Assembly (NCBI GenBank): GCA_030278955.1
Contig: JAOANR010000005.1
Location: 35,033,105-35,097,104 of the forward strand
DNA length: 64,000 bases
DNA from: Hygrophila difformis
Lineage: Eukaryota; Streptophyta; Magnoliopsida; Lamiales; Acanthaceae
Direction: 5' to 3'
Under the pieces are notes generated by a model. That model was not told where the DNA came from. It saw nothing but the letters and a program-made list of their open reading frames with translations, and searched no databases. Positions 10,026 through 21,036 of this stretch are shown here, in pieces; position 1 is the stretch's first letter, and each line of letters begins with the position of its first letter. Position numbers and translations under genes: made by a program.

Positions 10026-12103
10026 ATGATGGCGGCGTCGGCGAGTGTGGGGGCGGTGTCGTAGAGAGAGTCGAGGGGGAAGGAGGCGGCGGTCGCTGAG
10101 AGTCCAAAGAAGGTGGGAGGAAAGGAGTCTGGGGTAAGGGGCTACAGCGGACACATCGCTAGAAGGGATCTTGTAGGCATTTTCGTGGGAAACATACCAG
10201 TGGATACTGTGAATTGCATGGTCCTCAACGAAATCGAGAGGATGGCGAAGGTGAGAGATTGGTTTATTCCCAACCGGAGATGGCCAACCAACGGCTATAA
10301 GTTTGGCTTCTTCCGGTTTCAAAGTGCAGAAGAGGCGGAATCGGTCATTAAAGGTTTGAATAACAAGGTGTTCAAGGGTAGGAAACTTAGGGCGAATTGG
10401 GCGAGGCCCAGGGGGCGGAACAAAAGCGGCCGCATGTAGTGCCGGGGGCATGCAGGTTCAAGGAGTTGGTAAGAACCTATCGGGCGTGCGAAAGACGGGC
10501 TTATTTAGAGGAAACCCTAATGGAGCATGGAGGGATGACAGGTCTTTCGCGGACGTGATCAAAGGGGGAAGCGGAAGGAATCCTGTTAGGCCACCAATGA
10601 GGCAGGCTTCGGTGGTTCGTTTGGAGGAGACGGAGAACTGCTGAGACTAGTTCGAGAGGGCTGCAGTGGCTTACTTAAGAAAGATCGAGAAGCTAGTCGA
10701 ATTCCAAGATTGGCTAGATAGTGTATATTCAGAGTGCGTAGAGGTGATATATGGGGGGAGTTCAATGGTGATTTTGGTGTTTAAGTATTCTACGGATCGT
10801 GATAATTATCTGAAGAACTATGGGGATCACCACGTCACTGAGTGGAAGAGGGGATGGACCACAGATGTAGTGGCAAGGAAACAGTTGTTGTGGGTTTACG
10901 TTTTCGGCCTTCCGGCCGCCGTGTGGTGTGAGGAAAACTTTCATAAACTAATCAATGGGTGGGGAAGGGTTGTCAAAGTGGATAATGATACTAAGGAGAA
11001 GAAGAGGGTAGACAGGGCTAAGATGGTTGTGGAGATAAAGATGGATAATTCTATTCCATCGGTGGTTCGTTTCCAGGTAGGGGAGGAGATGATGAATGCA
11101 AGGATTGTGGTCAATTATAGCGAGATGGTGGTGGAGGAGGTCGGTCTTGGCGAGGTGAGGGGAGGTGTTGATCGGATCCACACTTCGGCGGGGAGAAGGG
11201 TGGCGGAGCTACCGGAGGAGTCAGAGGGTGGCAGCTCCAGGTCCAAGACATCTGGGGAAGTGCAAAGTAACCCTAGAGTCGCGCTTGGGGATGAGGACTT
11301 CCAGGGTGCGGCGGCAGCTAATCATAACACCGAAGTACAGATGGGGGCGCATGATTCCCAATTTAATGCAAAGGTGGCAGGGGGAGTTAGTGTGGACGAT
11401 ACGGGGGTAGTGGGCCAAAATTCATCTGGGCCTAGTTCAACTGGGTCATATGAGGAGAAGAGAGGCGGGCCTTGCGATATGGAGGCCCATATCCATAGCC
11501 CAAATAGTTGCCATGATCCGAGGGGAAATATGGCTCTCCAGTATTCGATTTGCGCCGACAACAGAATTAATTCGCCTGGAGAGGTTTGGGTCGAGGGTAA
11601 GGAAAGGTGTGTGCCTGATCTGGAGCGGACGGGCAAGGGGGGGGGATTTTATGCTCACGGAGAATATGTTAGAGAGAGGCAGTTTTGATGAAGATACACT
11701 ACTGATGGATCATGTACCTGAGACAGCGGAAGACGGCATAGATGAACCGTTGTGCGAGCCAGATGTGGTGATTCCGGCAGCGCTGGTAGAAATTGATAAC
11801 GCTCTGAGCAGGGTGATGGAGGGTAGAAGGAGAGTGGCCCGGAAGAGCAGACAGAAAGGGAGGATTGCTGGGAAGAAAGGCAGGCGAGGCAAGGTGGAGT
11901 GGACGGGGATGAGAAGCAAAGGGGGGGGTGGCTTTGGGACTTTGCAATTCACAACACTCCGTATGAATGGGGGGGTCCGGCTGATTGATTTTGTGGAGGT
12001 GGATGAGACTATTAATCTAGCAGAGGAGCTTGGGCTAAGACTGATCGAGAGGCGTGAGGTGGTGGCCGAGATGGTCAGAGCTTTGGTGCTGGAGGGGCAG
12101 TGA
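10026..12103 (+). pseudogene. LINE ORF1: RRM-type RNA-binding protein, frames broken
   Basis: The start ATG at 10026 is chosen because it is the first ATG after the 5' end and its frame reaches the RRM after one TAG at about 10062. The RRM (about 10165-10400) has RNP2 (LVGIFVGNIP) and RNP1 (NGYKFGFFRF). A stop at 10437 and a frame change lead to a second block (10666-11688) with LLWVYVFGLPAAVW, typical of plant L1 ORF1/DUF4283-like proteins. An acidic, Gly/Ser-rich region and a final frame (to 12103) follow. ORF1 proteins coat element RNA as a chaperone. It ends 46 bases before ORF2. Confidence 0.75.
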
Positions 12104-12149
12104 GGGTCTTGGGTGGGGCTGGATTGAGTTGGGATATCTATTGTATTCC

Positions 12150-15100
12150 ATGAAGTTGATAACTTGCAATTTGAGGGGTCTTAATGGGGGTGTTAGGAGG
12201 TGGGCTCTGGTTCGACTTTGTAAAAAAACAAACCGACAGTTCTATGCTTGCAAGAAACAAAAATGGAGGATGTTAGGGATAGACTAGTGTACAGGCTGTG
12301 GGGGTCGAGTGGTTGTGCATTTTGTTTTCAACCGGCTGCAGGGAGTGCGGGGGGTTTGTTAGTGATTTGGGATACTTCATACGGGTCTTTCGATGTTGTG
12401 GAGAAGGACCACCATTTCATATGGATTAGGGGCAGGTTGAGTGGAGTGGAGAGGATAATAAACATTGTAAACGTCCACGCCCCAAATGTTAGAGTGGAGA
12501 GGGCGGACTTTTGGGAAGCAATGATACAGAAATGTGATGTGGGCAATGGTGATTTATGGTGCGTAACAGGTGATTTCAATGCTGTGGCAGAGGCAGGGGA
12601 GAGGATAGGTATTAGTGATGATCCAGTCTCGATCAGGGACTTCAGGGAGTTTGTTGGCCGTTTGGGGTTGGTCGACTTACCCATGGAGGGGGGTTTATTC
12701 ACTTGGGTTGAGAGGGGTGGTAGGGCTTGTAGTAGGCTCGATCGTTTCCTTTTATCGCCTGAGTGGTTGTGGCTGGAGTGACCGGTGGTTCAAAGAAAAT
12801 GTGAAACAGTGTTATACGATCACTATCCGGTGAGCTTAGAGGTGTGGGAGAAATCGTGGGGGCTAAAACCGTTCAGGTTTTATAACTACTGGATGGATTC
12901 TAAAGATCTATTGGAGATGGTCAAGGACGTTTGGGATGGTAACTGGCACGGTAGGGGGTGCAAAATGTTGGGACGTCTTCAGATTTTGAGAAAGAGGATC
13001 CGTGCCTGGGATGGTTACGGGGGTGGCGTGTTGGAAGGCAGGATCCAAAAGTTGCAATCGGAAGTAGAGGAAGTGGAGGAAAAAGTGTTGAATGGAGATG
13101 GAGACGACCTCATTAGATCGAACTGGTGCAATAAAAAAGTGGAACTGAGGAATCTTCTTCTCGCGGACGAGCGTCGATGGCTTCAAAAATCTAGATTGAG
13201 GTGGATAAAGGAAGGGAACATGAATACCAAGTTCTTTCATTCAGTTGCCGCTGTGAATAGACGCAGGGCTGCGATCGGGGCTATAAAAATCAATGGAGTT
13301 ATGGTGGATGAGCCTGGGGAGGTCAAGAGGGAAGTGTTCTCTTTTTTTCAGTCGATGTTCGAGAAAAAAGGGGAGGACCTGCTCGATGTTAATAATATTG
13401 GGCTGCTGAAAGTGGGAGATGAGGATAGGGATTGGTTGATGATGAGCTTCACAGAGGAAGAGATCTGGTCCGTTGTGTGGTGTTGCGATGGAAGTAAAGC
13501 GCCGGGCCCGGACGGCTTCAATCTAGCATTCTTCAAAAAATACTGGGAGGTGATCAAGAGGGACCTTATTGATGTTTTCTGGAGGTTCGATCGAGATGGC
13601 ACCCTTCCAAAAGACATCGGGAAATCCTATATTACTCTCATTCCTAAGATATTAAATCCTATGGAACTAGGGGATTTCAGGCCCATCTCTTTGGTGGGTA
13701 GTGTATACAAAGTGATAACAAAGGTGTTGGCAAATCGATTGAAGGAGGTTATAGCCGCGGTGGTGGGCAATTCTCAAATGGCGTTTGTGAAGGGGAGACA
13801 AATCTTGGATGGGGCGTTAGTGGCGGCTGAAGTTATTCACTCCACCCGAAGGTCCGGGAGGCAAGGTTTCGTTATTAAATTGGACTTCGCAAAGGCTTAT
13901 GACAACGTCTCTTGGGAAGCATTGTTGAGGGTGTTAAAGGCTATGAATTTTGGCGAAAAGTGGATTGGGTGGATCATGTCGTGCGTTAAATCGGCTGCTG
14001 CAGCAGTATTGCTAAATGGTTCTCCGACCGAGTTCTTTAAGATGCATAAGGGTCTTCGACAGGGCGATCCACTTTCCCCCTATTTGTTTGTTTTGGTGGC
14101 CGAGGTCCTAAATAGAATGGTGTGTCAGGCTGCGAGTTTGGGGCTGCTAAAGGGACTGGAAGTTGCTGGTAACGGCCCGGCTATCTCGCATTTACAATAC
14201 GCGGACGACACGGTGTTTTTCTGTGAGACGGATCTACTCCAAGTGATTTTAATCAAAAGGTTATTCAGGTGTCTGTACTTGGCCACTGGCCTCAAGATAA
14301 ACTTTGCCAAGAGCCAGATCTTTGGAATTAATTGTTCTATTGATAGATTGAATGAGGCAGCAGGGGCTCTTGGTTGTGGTGTTGGTAAGTGGCCGATGGT
14401 ATATTTGGGGTTACCCGGGGGACGTATTAACGGGGTGACGGTATGGCAGCCGGTTATTGAAAGAGCGGAACAAAGACTTGTGGGATGGAAGAGCAAGATG
14501 TTAACACAGGCCGGAAGACTTTGTTTAATTAAATCTGTCATGAGTAGCCTACCACTCTATTTTATGTCCTTATTTAAAGTACCAAGAGCAGTGGCTGATC
14601 GTCTGGAGCTTCTAAAGAGAAGGTTTTTTTGGAATGAGTGAGATGGGACGAGAAAGCTACATACTATCAACTGGAACTCAATTTGTTTGCCCCGGGAAGA
14701 AGGCGGCCTAAGCATTAGGCAAACGGAGTGCATAAACAGTGCTCTCCTGTTAAAATGGCACTGGAGGTTTAGTACGGAGAATGCCTTATGGAAAGATGTA
14801 ATCAACGCGAAGTATTATGGAGGTAATTCTCCTTTAATACCGGAGGCTAGAGGTGGGAATTCCCTATGGGGTAAGGTTAGCAGCTCCTGGGATACTACCG
14901 ATATGAGGGAGCAGAGTCTCAAATTCTCTATTCAGCTTGGTGATGGTGGCAAGGTTAGATTTTGGCATGATGCTTGGGTGCATGGTGGCCAATCATTGAA
15001 GGATATGTATCCTCGGTTATATGCCCTTTCGGTTAATAAGTTTGGAAGGGCAATGGAGTTTGGCAGGTGGGATGGCATTGATTGGATTTGGGAGGTTGAG

Positions 15101-16288
15101 TTGAGAAGAAGGCCGTTCGATTGGGAGTTGGAAACGTGGGATGATTTCGTGCAGGTCATCAGTGCTCACTGTTTGAACAGGTTTATGGGGGATCAAGTTC
15201 GATGGTTAGGGGAAAGCAATGGTCAATTCACAATAAGATCATGCAGGCAGCGCACAGATTATGGAGCCGTTTCACCAATGCCTTGGCTGTGGACTCGACT
15301 TTGGAATTTGAAGTGTCCGATGAAAGTAAGGATCCTCGCTTGGAAATTATTTCATAGAGCTGCTCCGGTTCGAGAGGTGCTCGTTAGAAGGAGGTGTATA
15401 CCGATGGACATTGCCTCTTGTCCTGTGTGTGGGGTGGAGTTGGAGTCAATTGATCACTTATTCTGTAAGTGTGGGGAGGTTAGCAAGTTATGGTATGTAG
15501 GGGCAAGCTGGTTTGAAGTTTATTGGGCAGGGCCGGGGCGGTTTCAAGACCTGCTGGCCGGGTGGCTGAATCCCCAAATCAGGACAGGCTGTAGGGGTGC
15601 CTGGCTCTTGACATGTGCTGCTATAATCTGGACGGTCTGGACATTGCGCAACGAAGCAGTCTTCAGAGGATCCCCTTTCGAATGTAGCAAGGCCATTGAA
15701 TTGGTGAAATGGAGGGTGGGACAGTGGTGGGCAGCGGAGAGGGGAGGAGAGGGAGCCAATACTTTAAGATTGGAATCCCAGTTTCCTGGAAACCTGGTGT
15801 GGTATCCTCCTAGGAGGGTTGGAAGAAATCGCCATGGTTTAGTTTGGGAGAGACCCTGGGTGAGTTGGTGGAAGGTTAACACGGATGGCTCGTCAATGGG
15901 CAATCCGGGTCCGGCCGGAATAGGTGGGGTAATTAGGGATGACAAAGGCGATGTGATTTTTGTCTTATCGGACAGTGTTGGTACTAAAGATTCTAACGAG
16001 GCAGAATTTATGGCAATTTATAGGGTTTGCAAGGCCTTAATCCGGGATCAAGGTTTCCCGTTACCAAAGCTTGTGTTTGAGTGTGATTCGCAAAATGTCG
16101 TCCGATGGTTGAAGGAGCCGGAAAAGACCCCTGTGAGGCTGTCTCACTACCTGGTACCAATATTGGCTATTTTCAAGTGGGGAGGGCTAGTTAAAGCAGC
16201 TCACATCTTGAGGGAAAGAAATGAACTCGCGGACATTTGGGCTAGGCGTGGGGCGTCGGGGGAGAGTATGGTTGAAGGATGGTTTTGA
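12150..16288 (+). pseudogene. LINE ORF2: AP-endonuclease, reverse transcriptase, RNase H
   Basis: ORF2 starts at ATG 12150 (MKLITCNLRGLNGG, the endonuclease opening). A frameshift near 12245 changes frame before QETKMED. The rest is one frame to 16288 with TGA codons at 12779 and 14639; both replace positions where Trp is usual (LEWPV and NEWDG contexts). Endonuclease motifs: VTGDFNAV and SRLDRFLLS. RT motifs: SKAPGPDGFN, IPKI, FRPISL, FVKGRQILDG, KLDFAKAYDNV, GLRQGDPLSPYLF and YADDTVFF, with both catalytic Asp residues intact. A C-x2-C zinc-ribbon-like segment lies near 15419. RNase H: NTDGSSMGNPGPAG, NEAEF, ECDSQNV and RERNELADIWAR. It nicks target DNA and copies its RNA there. Confidence 0.9.
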
Positions 16289-16606
16289 AGTATGGCTATG
16301 AAGTTTAGGGTCGATACTTTATTCAGAAGTGATGTTGTTCGAAAGTTTCTTGATCTACCGACTATGGGGGATGGGGTCTTCAGCGCTACAGTGCTACAGC
16401 TCCTCGTCTTACATATTTTTACTTTCCTGCGATGGTTATGATATTATGATGTGTTGTATGTTGCCTTGTTTATTGCTATTTCATGTTTGCTGTACCGATG
16501 CTGCAGCGGTTTTGTATTTGCTGGGGTCTCCGATGGGAGGCTGTCTCGGTTTTGTACCTGCCTTTAGGCTTCTTTGTTGATAATAAAGTACTTCCTCAAA
16601 AAAAAA
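16289..16606 (+). other. LINE 3' UTR and poly-A tail
   Basis: Non-coding sequence after the ORF2 stop ends GATAATAAAGTACTTCCTC followed by nine A residues. AATAAA lies about 15 bases before the tail, consistent with a polyadenylation signal. Confidence 0.8.
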
Positions 16607-16620
16607 CTTTGACTCAATTT
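16605..16620. repeat. LINE target-site duplication, right copy
   Basis: AACTTTGACTCAATTT, identical to 9963-9978. The first two A bases may belong to the poly-A tail. Confidence 0.9.
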
Positions 16621-16807
16621 TATTGCAAGTATATATTTGAAAAAAATAGTCGAGTTGGATTTTGTTAGAATTGTATAATCACGTAGTTTTAGAATATATA
16701 TTTCACATAATTCTCTGTTGTATATAATTTGAGATATTAACGGTTGAAAACAATGCATTGGATTGTGTGCAAAAGTCAAACATGAAAAATTAAATGGGAC
16801 GGAGGGA
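16621..16807. mobile_element. Right half of the LINE-split Stowaway-like MITE
   Basis: Continues the MITE from 9978 and ends GGGACGGAGGGA, the complement of its left terminus without the last base and without the TA duplication. It directly abuts Mutator-like repeat sequence at 16808. Confidence 0.65.
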
Positions 16808-16904
16808 AATGACTCCTTCTGGTGACCTATTTTCCCTAAATCAAAATATCGTGGCCAAAAATTGGAAATGACTCCTTCTGGTGGCCTATTTTAATTATTA
16901 CCTC
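16808..16904. mobile_element. Mutator-like inverted-repeat element, right part
   Basis: Reverse complement of the 9437-9535 terminus. It ends ATTATTACCTC and contains CTAAATCAAAATATCGTGGC, the mate of the left internal word. The AATGACTCCTTCTGGTG motif appears twice within it. The flank TATTTTTTTAA resembles the left flank TATTTTTAA. Confidence 0.5.
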
Positions 16905-17119
16905 TATTTTTTTAATAACATTATCAGTTGCACCTCTACCAGGAAGAAAAGCATATTAAGTTGGAGCAATGTAACTCGCAAGATGTCCTCGAATTCTCAG
17001 AACAAGCACCTTAGGGATCAGCTTGAAAGCCACATTTTAGTATTGTCATGTTTCCCAACAACGTATCAGCATAATTGAGCCATGAATCCTTATTAATGCA
17101 TTTACAATATATGTTATCA

Positions 17120-17306
17120 AGACCCAAGACCCAACCCAATGCCCAGATTCGGTTCAGTTCGGTTCGGTTCAATTCCGAGTCTGTCCCGGACGCATTGCCA
17201 CCCTTAAGGATAACAATTGGTCGGTTCTGGGTCCATTTTTATGAGGGCCCGGATAGGATCTTGCTCCGTGCTCGGTTCTGACCCGGACTCATTGTCATCC
17301 CTAGAT
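17120..17306. mobile_element. Possible remnant of a GGGTTC-rich non-autonomous DNA transposon
   Basis: A GC-richer island contains repeated GGTTCGGTTC motifs. It ends GACTCATTGTCATCCCTAG, whose complement (AGGGATGACAATGAGTC) resembles common hAT-type MITE ends. A related ACGCATTGCCACCCTT lies inside. No second terminus or duplication was found. Confidence 0.3.
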
Positions 17307-17460
17307 CAAAGCATTTTGAAGATCACTCCATTCGGCAGTATGAAAAGTGCCCCCCTTTTGTTGTGAAGGTTGGAGACTCTCATTAAAATCACCAATGATC
17401 AACCAAGATTTATCATGAAACTGTTCAGGAAAATTGATAATGTGTTCCGATCCCAATTCT
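17301..17460 (-). pseudogene. LINE endonuclease fragment, antisense
   Basis: Reading the - strand from about 17460 to 17301 gives a peptide with SWLIIGDFNESLQPSQQKGG. This matches the GDFNE active-site segment of plant LINE AP-endonucleases, where WxxxGDFNExLxxxEKxGG is usual. Only this piece remains. It is a third LINE insertion, in the opposite orientation to the two large LINEs. Confidence 0.65.
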
Positions 17461-18248
17461 TTAATGCGCAATGAAGCAACTATATTTGCATATAACTTTT
17501 CTTTATCGGGATGTAATTTTAGGTAAAATATCTTTATTCTATCACTACAATTATTATTATTTTTTTTCGTTTTAACGACATAGAAATTAGTTATTAAATT
17601 TTGGAATTCAGTAACTAACAAAGTTAGAAACCGAATTCATAAGAAAACTCATTAGTTACTAAAACATTTATAAGCCAGTGAAATTGGATTTTTTTTTTTT
17701 TTGTCGCATATAAATTAAACTTCTTTTACTATATGTACATGCATATATGTTCGGTAATAGCTTGTTAAAATCATTATTATTGATTACAATCATAATGTTT
17801 TGCGTTGCATGGATATGAAGTAAGAGACAATCAAGATTTCAACGCAATATATAACCTAAAATTGAGTGTTCGATTACATTACTAGTATAAATTCCCTGGA
17901 TTAAGATTTAATATACTTTTTCGGTGCTTTTGTTGTACCATATAAAATATCAAAATTTTTAATATACATAAATAAAATAAAGACTACAATTCAATTACAA
18001 GCTTCCATTATGTATTGCACAGGCAGCTCCACTAACGAAGTATATATATAAAAGCACGAAAAGGTTGACTTGATAATTTGAAATGCTGACAAATTATTTT
18101 GTTTGATTCTAGATGAACGAATCGGAGGCCAGACCAGACCACTGCACTATGATATTGTTTGATAATTTCATTTAATTTACTATATAACTGAAAATAGAGT
18201 TGATCGAGGATAATATTAATAGAAGTTATTATGCGTTCGTTACTTTAC
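17461..18248. other. AT-rich intergenic DNA
   Basis: No coding signature or element end seen. It separates the antisense LINE fragment from the microsatellite at the edge of the Sirevirus. Confidence 0.6.
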
Positions 18249-18309
<61 letters not shown>

Positions 18310-18321
18310 GTTGTTGTTGTT
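18249..18321. repeat. (TAT)n microsatellite running into (GTT)n
   Basis: An uninterrupted TAT/ATT trinucleotide run at 18249-18309 is followed by about four GTT units. It lies exactly at the left edge of Sirevirus-type LTR sequence. Long Leu, Tyr or Asn homopolymer frames across it are artefacts. Confidence 0.95.
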
Positions 18322-19178
18322 GGTGGGAACCAGTTTTGAGCAAATGTGTTCACAATCGATGTCTGAACTACTTTGTTGGACCAACCACGACAGCAGTCGA
18401 TCTGCTTCCCTGCCCGGATCGTGCACAAGAAGTATGGGAACAAGGATCTCTAATCCGGGTAACTTCATTCTAAGGATCCGTGCAATTATGGAAGAAGATC
18501 TTACCTTAGAATGGAGGAGCGTTGTTTCTCTTCAAATAGGACGGCCAAGGGATGAATCGAAACCACGCAGATTACACACTTACTCCCTTGTGCGATTGAA
18601 TCAATTGTGAAGAGAAAAACACATTCCTTCCGTGTTCGTGAATTTATCATTTCGAAGGAAGATATTCGATCATCACTTCCTCGGGTGGATTGATCGAAAG
18701 AATGCTACTGTGTGCTTGATTGAAGTCGACGGATTCAATCAAGGCTTTCGAGGAGTCGTCAAACTCAAGAGCTTAAACGAAATATTCTACAAGGAGGGTC
18801 GCCAACAGGTTTCGACCAAGGGTAACTTGAAGGGGGAGCCTTCAAGGAATTGGAACAAGGTCGGGGAGATCTTCACCAAAACGAGGGAGTGTTTTGGTCG
18901 TACAATTCAACCGCTTGGTGATTGGAGTTGGGCGAGTTAAATCACTATGGTTTGGATCGAGGATCAAGTTGAAACAATTAGTGAACCTCCTGGATTGGTA
19001 TCCCCCCAGATGCAGGCTTGTGCTGAACTGAGTCAACAAACCTTGAGTTCTTTACTTTTACAGTTTATCTACTTTCCGCTGCATAATATCTTTAAACTGT
19101 TTAACGTGTCCACGAAAGGTGTTTGAACTAGTTTTCAGGACCAGTTCATTGGTGTTATCCTCGCAAACGGACCTAACA
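18322..19178 (+). repeat. Sirevirus 5' LTR, 5'-truncated
   Basis: Non-coding sequence ends CGGACCTAACA directly before the PBS, as an LTR 3' end should. Its left part stops at the microsatellite and does not contain the TGTTGATAATGGCC start seen at the 3' LTR (27564), so the LTR start is missing. No stretch of it is recognisable in the partial 3' LTR. Confidence 0.75.
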
Positions 19179-19180
19179 AT

Positions 19181-19193
19181 TGGTATCAGAGCC
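19181..19193 (+). other. Primer-binding site, initiator-Met tRNA type
   Basis: TGGTATCAGAGCC, the standard copia PBS complementary to the 3' end of initiator tRNA-Met, lies two bases after the LTR end. Confidence 0.92.
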
Positions 19194-19227
19194 ACACGCT
19201 CTGCAAGCGAGATCTAGACATAAAAGT

Positions 19228-21036
19228 ATGGATAGCCAAGGTGGTTCGGTGACCAGACCCCCATTGCTCGATAGATCAAACTATGCATACTGGAAAGACC
19301 AAATGGAGGCATTTCTCATCGCGTTAGATGAAGGAGCTTGGGATGCAGTAGAAAATCAATACCATCCTCTAGTAGATGAAAAAGATGGTGTCAAAACCAT
19401 CAAACCAAGGAGTGAATGGACTGCAACCGAGAAACTTGCTGCATCAAAGAACTCCAAATCCCTGAATGCGATTCACAATGCTCTTACAAAGGATCAATAC
19501 AGACTTATTGCTGGATGCAAAATTGCATACGACGTCTGGACCACTTTAGCCAATACCTACGAGGGTATGGCCCCGGTAAAGAAATCAAGATTCATTACAC
19601 TTGATGCTCAATTTCATAAGTTTACTATGGATGATAATGAAACTGTTGGCCAATATATTGGTCGTATTCGTGATCTAACCAACCAAGCCCTTCAGCTTGG
19701 CAAAGTGTATTCTCAGCAGGATATTGTAGGTAAAATCATTGGGACGCTTCCGGAAAGGTTCAATGCAAAAGTAGCTGCACTTGAACTATACAAAGACTTT
19801 GATAAATTGCAGGTCGATGAACTGATGGGAATCATACAATCATGGGAAATGGATTACTGCCCTAGGGGCAAAAGCAAACCAGTAGCATTCAAATCCGTGA
19901 CCAAGGATGTGGATGACTCAACCATGGAAGATCTTGATGACTACAGTGATGAAGAAGAATTGGCCATGCTGTCCAAAAGGCTAAATCAGATCATTAAGAA
20001 CCGTAGATCTAGATTCAACTCTTCTATGAAGAAGGATGCCGGGACATCAAATTCCAAACCTACTCAGAAAGGCATGAAGTCGTTCGACAGAAACAGACCC
20101 AAACCTTCTAAGACTGTGGATGACAAAGAAATCATCTGTTTTGAGTGTGGGGGAAGATGTCATATCAAGAAGGACTGTGCCAATCTTCGACCAAAGGAGT
20201 TAAGAAAATCTTACCAAATGACATTCAGTGACTCCGAAGATGAGAAGGAGTCCAGTGAACATGGTCCAGACTATGGAGTGGCGTTCATCGGGACATGGCA
20301 TTCAGACAGCGATGATGAAAACGATGCAGGTACTAGTACTAACTCAGTCAATATAGTTTCCTCTAACATAATACACCCTTTTGTCAGGGAACATGATGAA
20401 AGTATCAGCAAACTTAACGATCTCTATGAAGAAACGTTCGAGAAATTGGAAATTTCTATTGCTGAGTCAGTAGAACTGCATGTCGAGAATGGAAGCTTAA
20501 GGGAGCAAATCCAGGTTCTCGAAAGCAGAAATCAGGAACTTGAAAAGATGTTCAAAGAACTGTCTGAACAGGTGAACGAACTACGTGAGAAAAATGCAGA
20601 ACTCCAGAAAGATAATAAGGACCTGGAGGTTGAAAAAGTTGACTATAAACTATGGTACTATAGTATGCTTGGGAAGAAAGATGCTCTCCACACCGAACTA
20701 ACTGAAGTTCAAGACAAACTTGCCAAAGCTAGAAGCACTCTAGCAGCACTAAACAAGGGAAATGCCAAGCTAGACGATGTCATTGCTATGGGGAGGCCTA
20801 GCAGCAACAAACAAGGCTTAGGATATCAAGCCTCAACCTCGAGAGGAGAAAAGAAAAGCAAGTTTGTATCCGGAGGAATGCTGAGTGAACATCGAACTAC
20901 CAAGAAACCTTTTCACCATGAAGGAAGAAGCAAATGGACAAGAAGACCACCTCCTCCAATTCCACTCAGATGCGACTACTGCAAACTTGAAGGCCACAAA
21001 ACTAAGAGCTGTGGAATCTTAGTAAGAGATCTATAA
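19228..21036 (+). CDS. gag: Sirevirus gag (capsid/nucleocapsid)
   Basis: About 602 residues from ATG 19228. I prefer this start to an upstream ATG at 19180, which overlaps the PBS. The N-terminus (PPLLDRSNYAYWKDQMEAFL) and the central block are typical copia gag (UBN2/DUF4219-like). A CCHC knuckle CFECGGRCHIKKDC lies near 20137, and a second, CDYCKLEGHKTKSC, sits at the C-terminus. Between them is a heptad-rich coiled coil (about 20400-20760), a known feature of Sirevirus gag. It forms virus-like particles that package element RNA. The frame is uninterrupted, and its stop is in the same frame as pol, so pol would need read-through. Confidence 0.88.
   Translation: MDSQGGSVTRPPLLDRSNYAYWKDQMEAFLIALDEGAWDAVENQYHPLVDEKDGVKTIKPRSEWTATEKLAASKNSKSLNAIHNALTKDQYRLIAGCKIAYDVWTTLANTYEGMAPVKKSRFITLDAQFHKFTMDDNETVGQYIGRIRDLTNQALQLGKVYSQQDIVGKIIGTLPERFNAKVAALELYKDFDKLQVDELMGIIQSWEMDYCPRGKSKPVAFKSVTKDVDDSTMEDLDDYSDEEELAMLSKRLNQIIKNRRSRFNSSMKKDAGTSNSKPTQKGMKSFDRNRPKPSKTVDDKEIICFECGGRCHIKKDCANLRPKELRKSYQMTFSDSEDEKESSEHGPDYGVAFIGTWHSDSDDENDAGTSTNSVNIVSSNIIHPFVREHDESISKLNDLYEETFEKLEISIAESVELHVENGSLREQIQVLESRNQELEKMFKELSEQVNELREKNAELQKDNKDLEVEKVDYKLWYYSMLGKKDALHTELTEVQDKLAKARSTLAALNKGNAKLDDVIAMGRPSSNKQGLGYQASTSRGEKKSKFVSGGMLSEHRTTKKPFHHEGRSKWTRRPPPPIPLRCDYCKLEGHKTKSCGILVRDL

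Larger units (their letters stand above)
9979..16606 (+). mobile_element. Full-length L1-type LINE with ORF1, ORF2 and poly-A (LINE-2 of window)
   Basis: The element is about 6.63 kb long and bounded by the target-site duplication. It has a short 5' UTR, ORF1 with an RRM, ORF2 with endonuclease, RT, zinc-ribbon-like region and RNase H, a 3' UTR and an A tail (16598-16606) after AATAAAGTACTTCCTC. ORF2 has one frameshift and two in-frame TGA codons; ORF1 has a few breaks. The exact duplication and modest damage suggest a recent insertion. It sits inside a Stowaway-like MITE, so it is younger than that MITE. Confidence 0.92.

Noticed and set aside
18200..18610. Open frames with long Leu, Tyr, Asn or Ile runs
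   Set aside because: They come from the (TAT)n microsatellite and have no protein signature.
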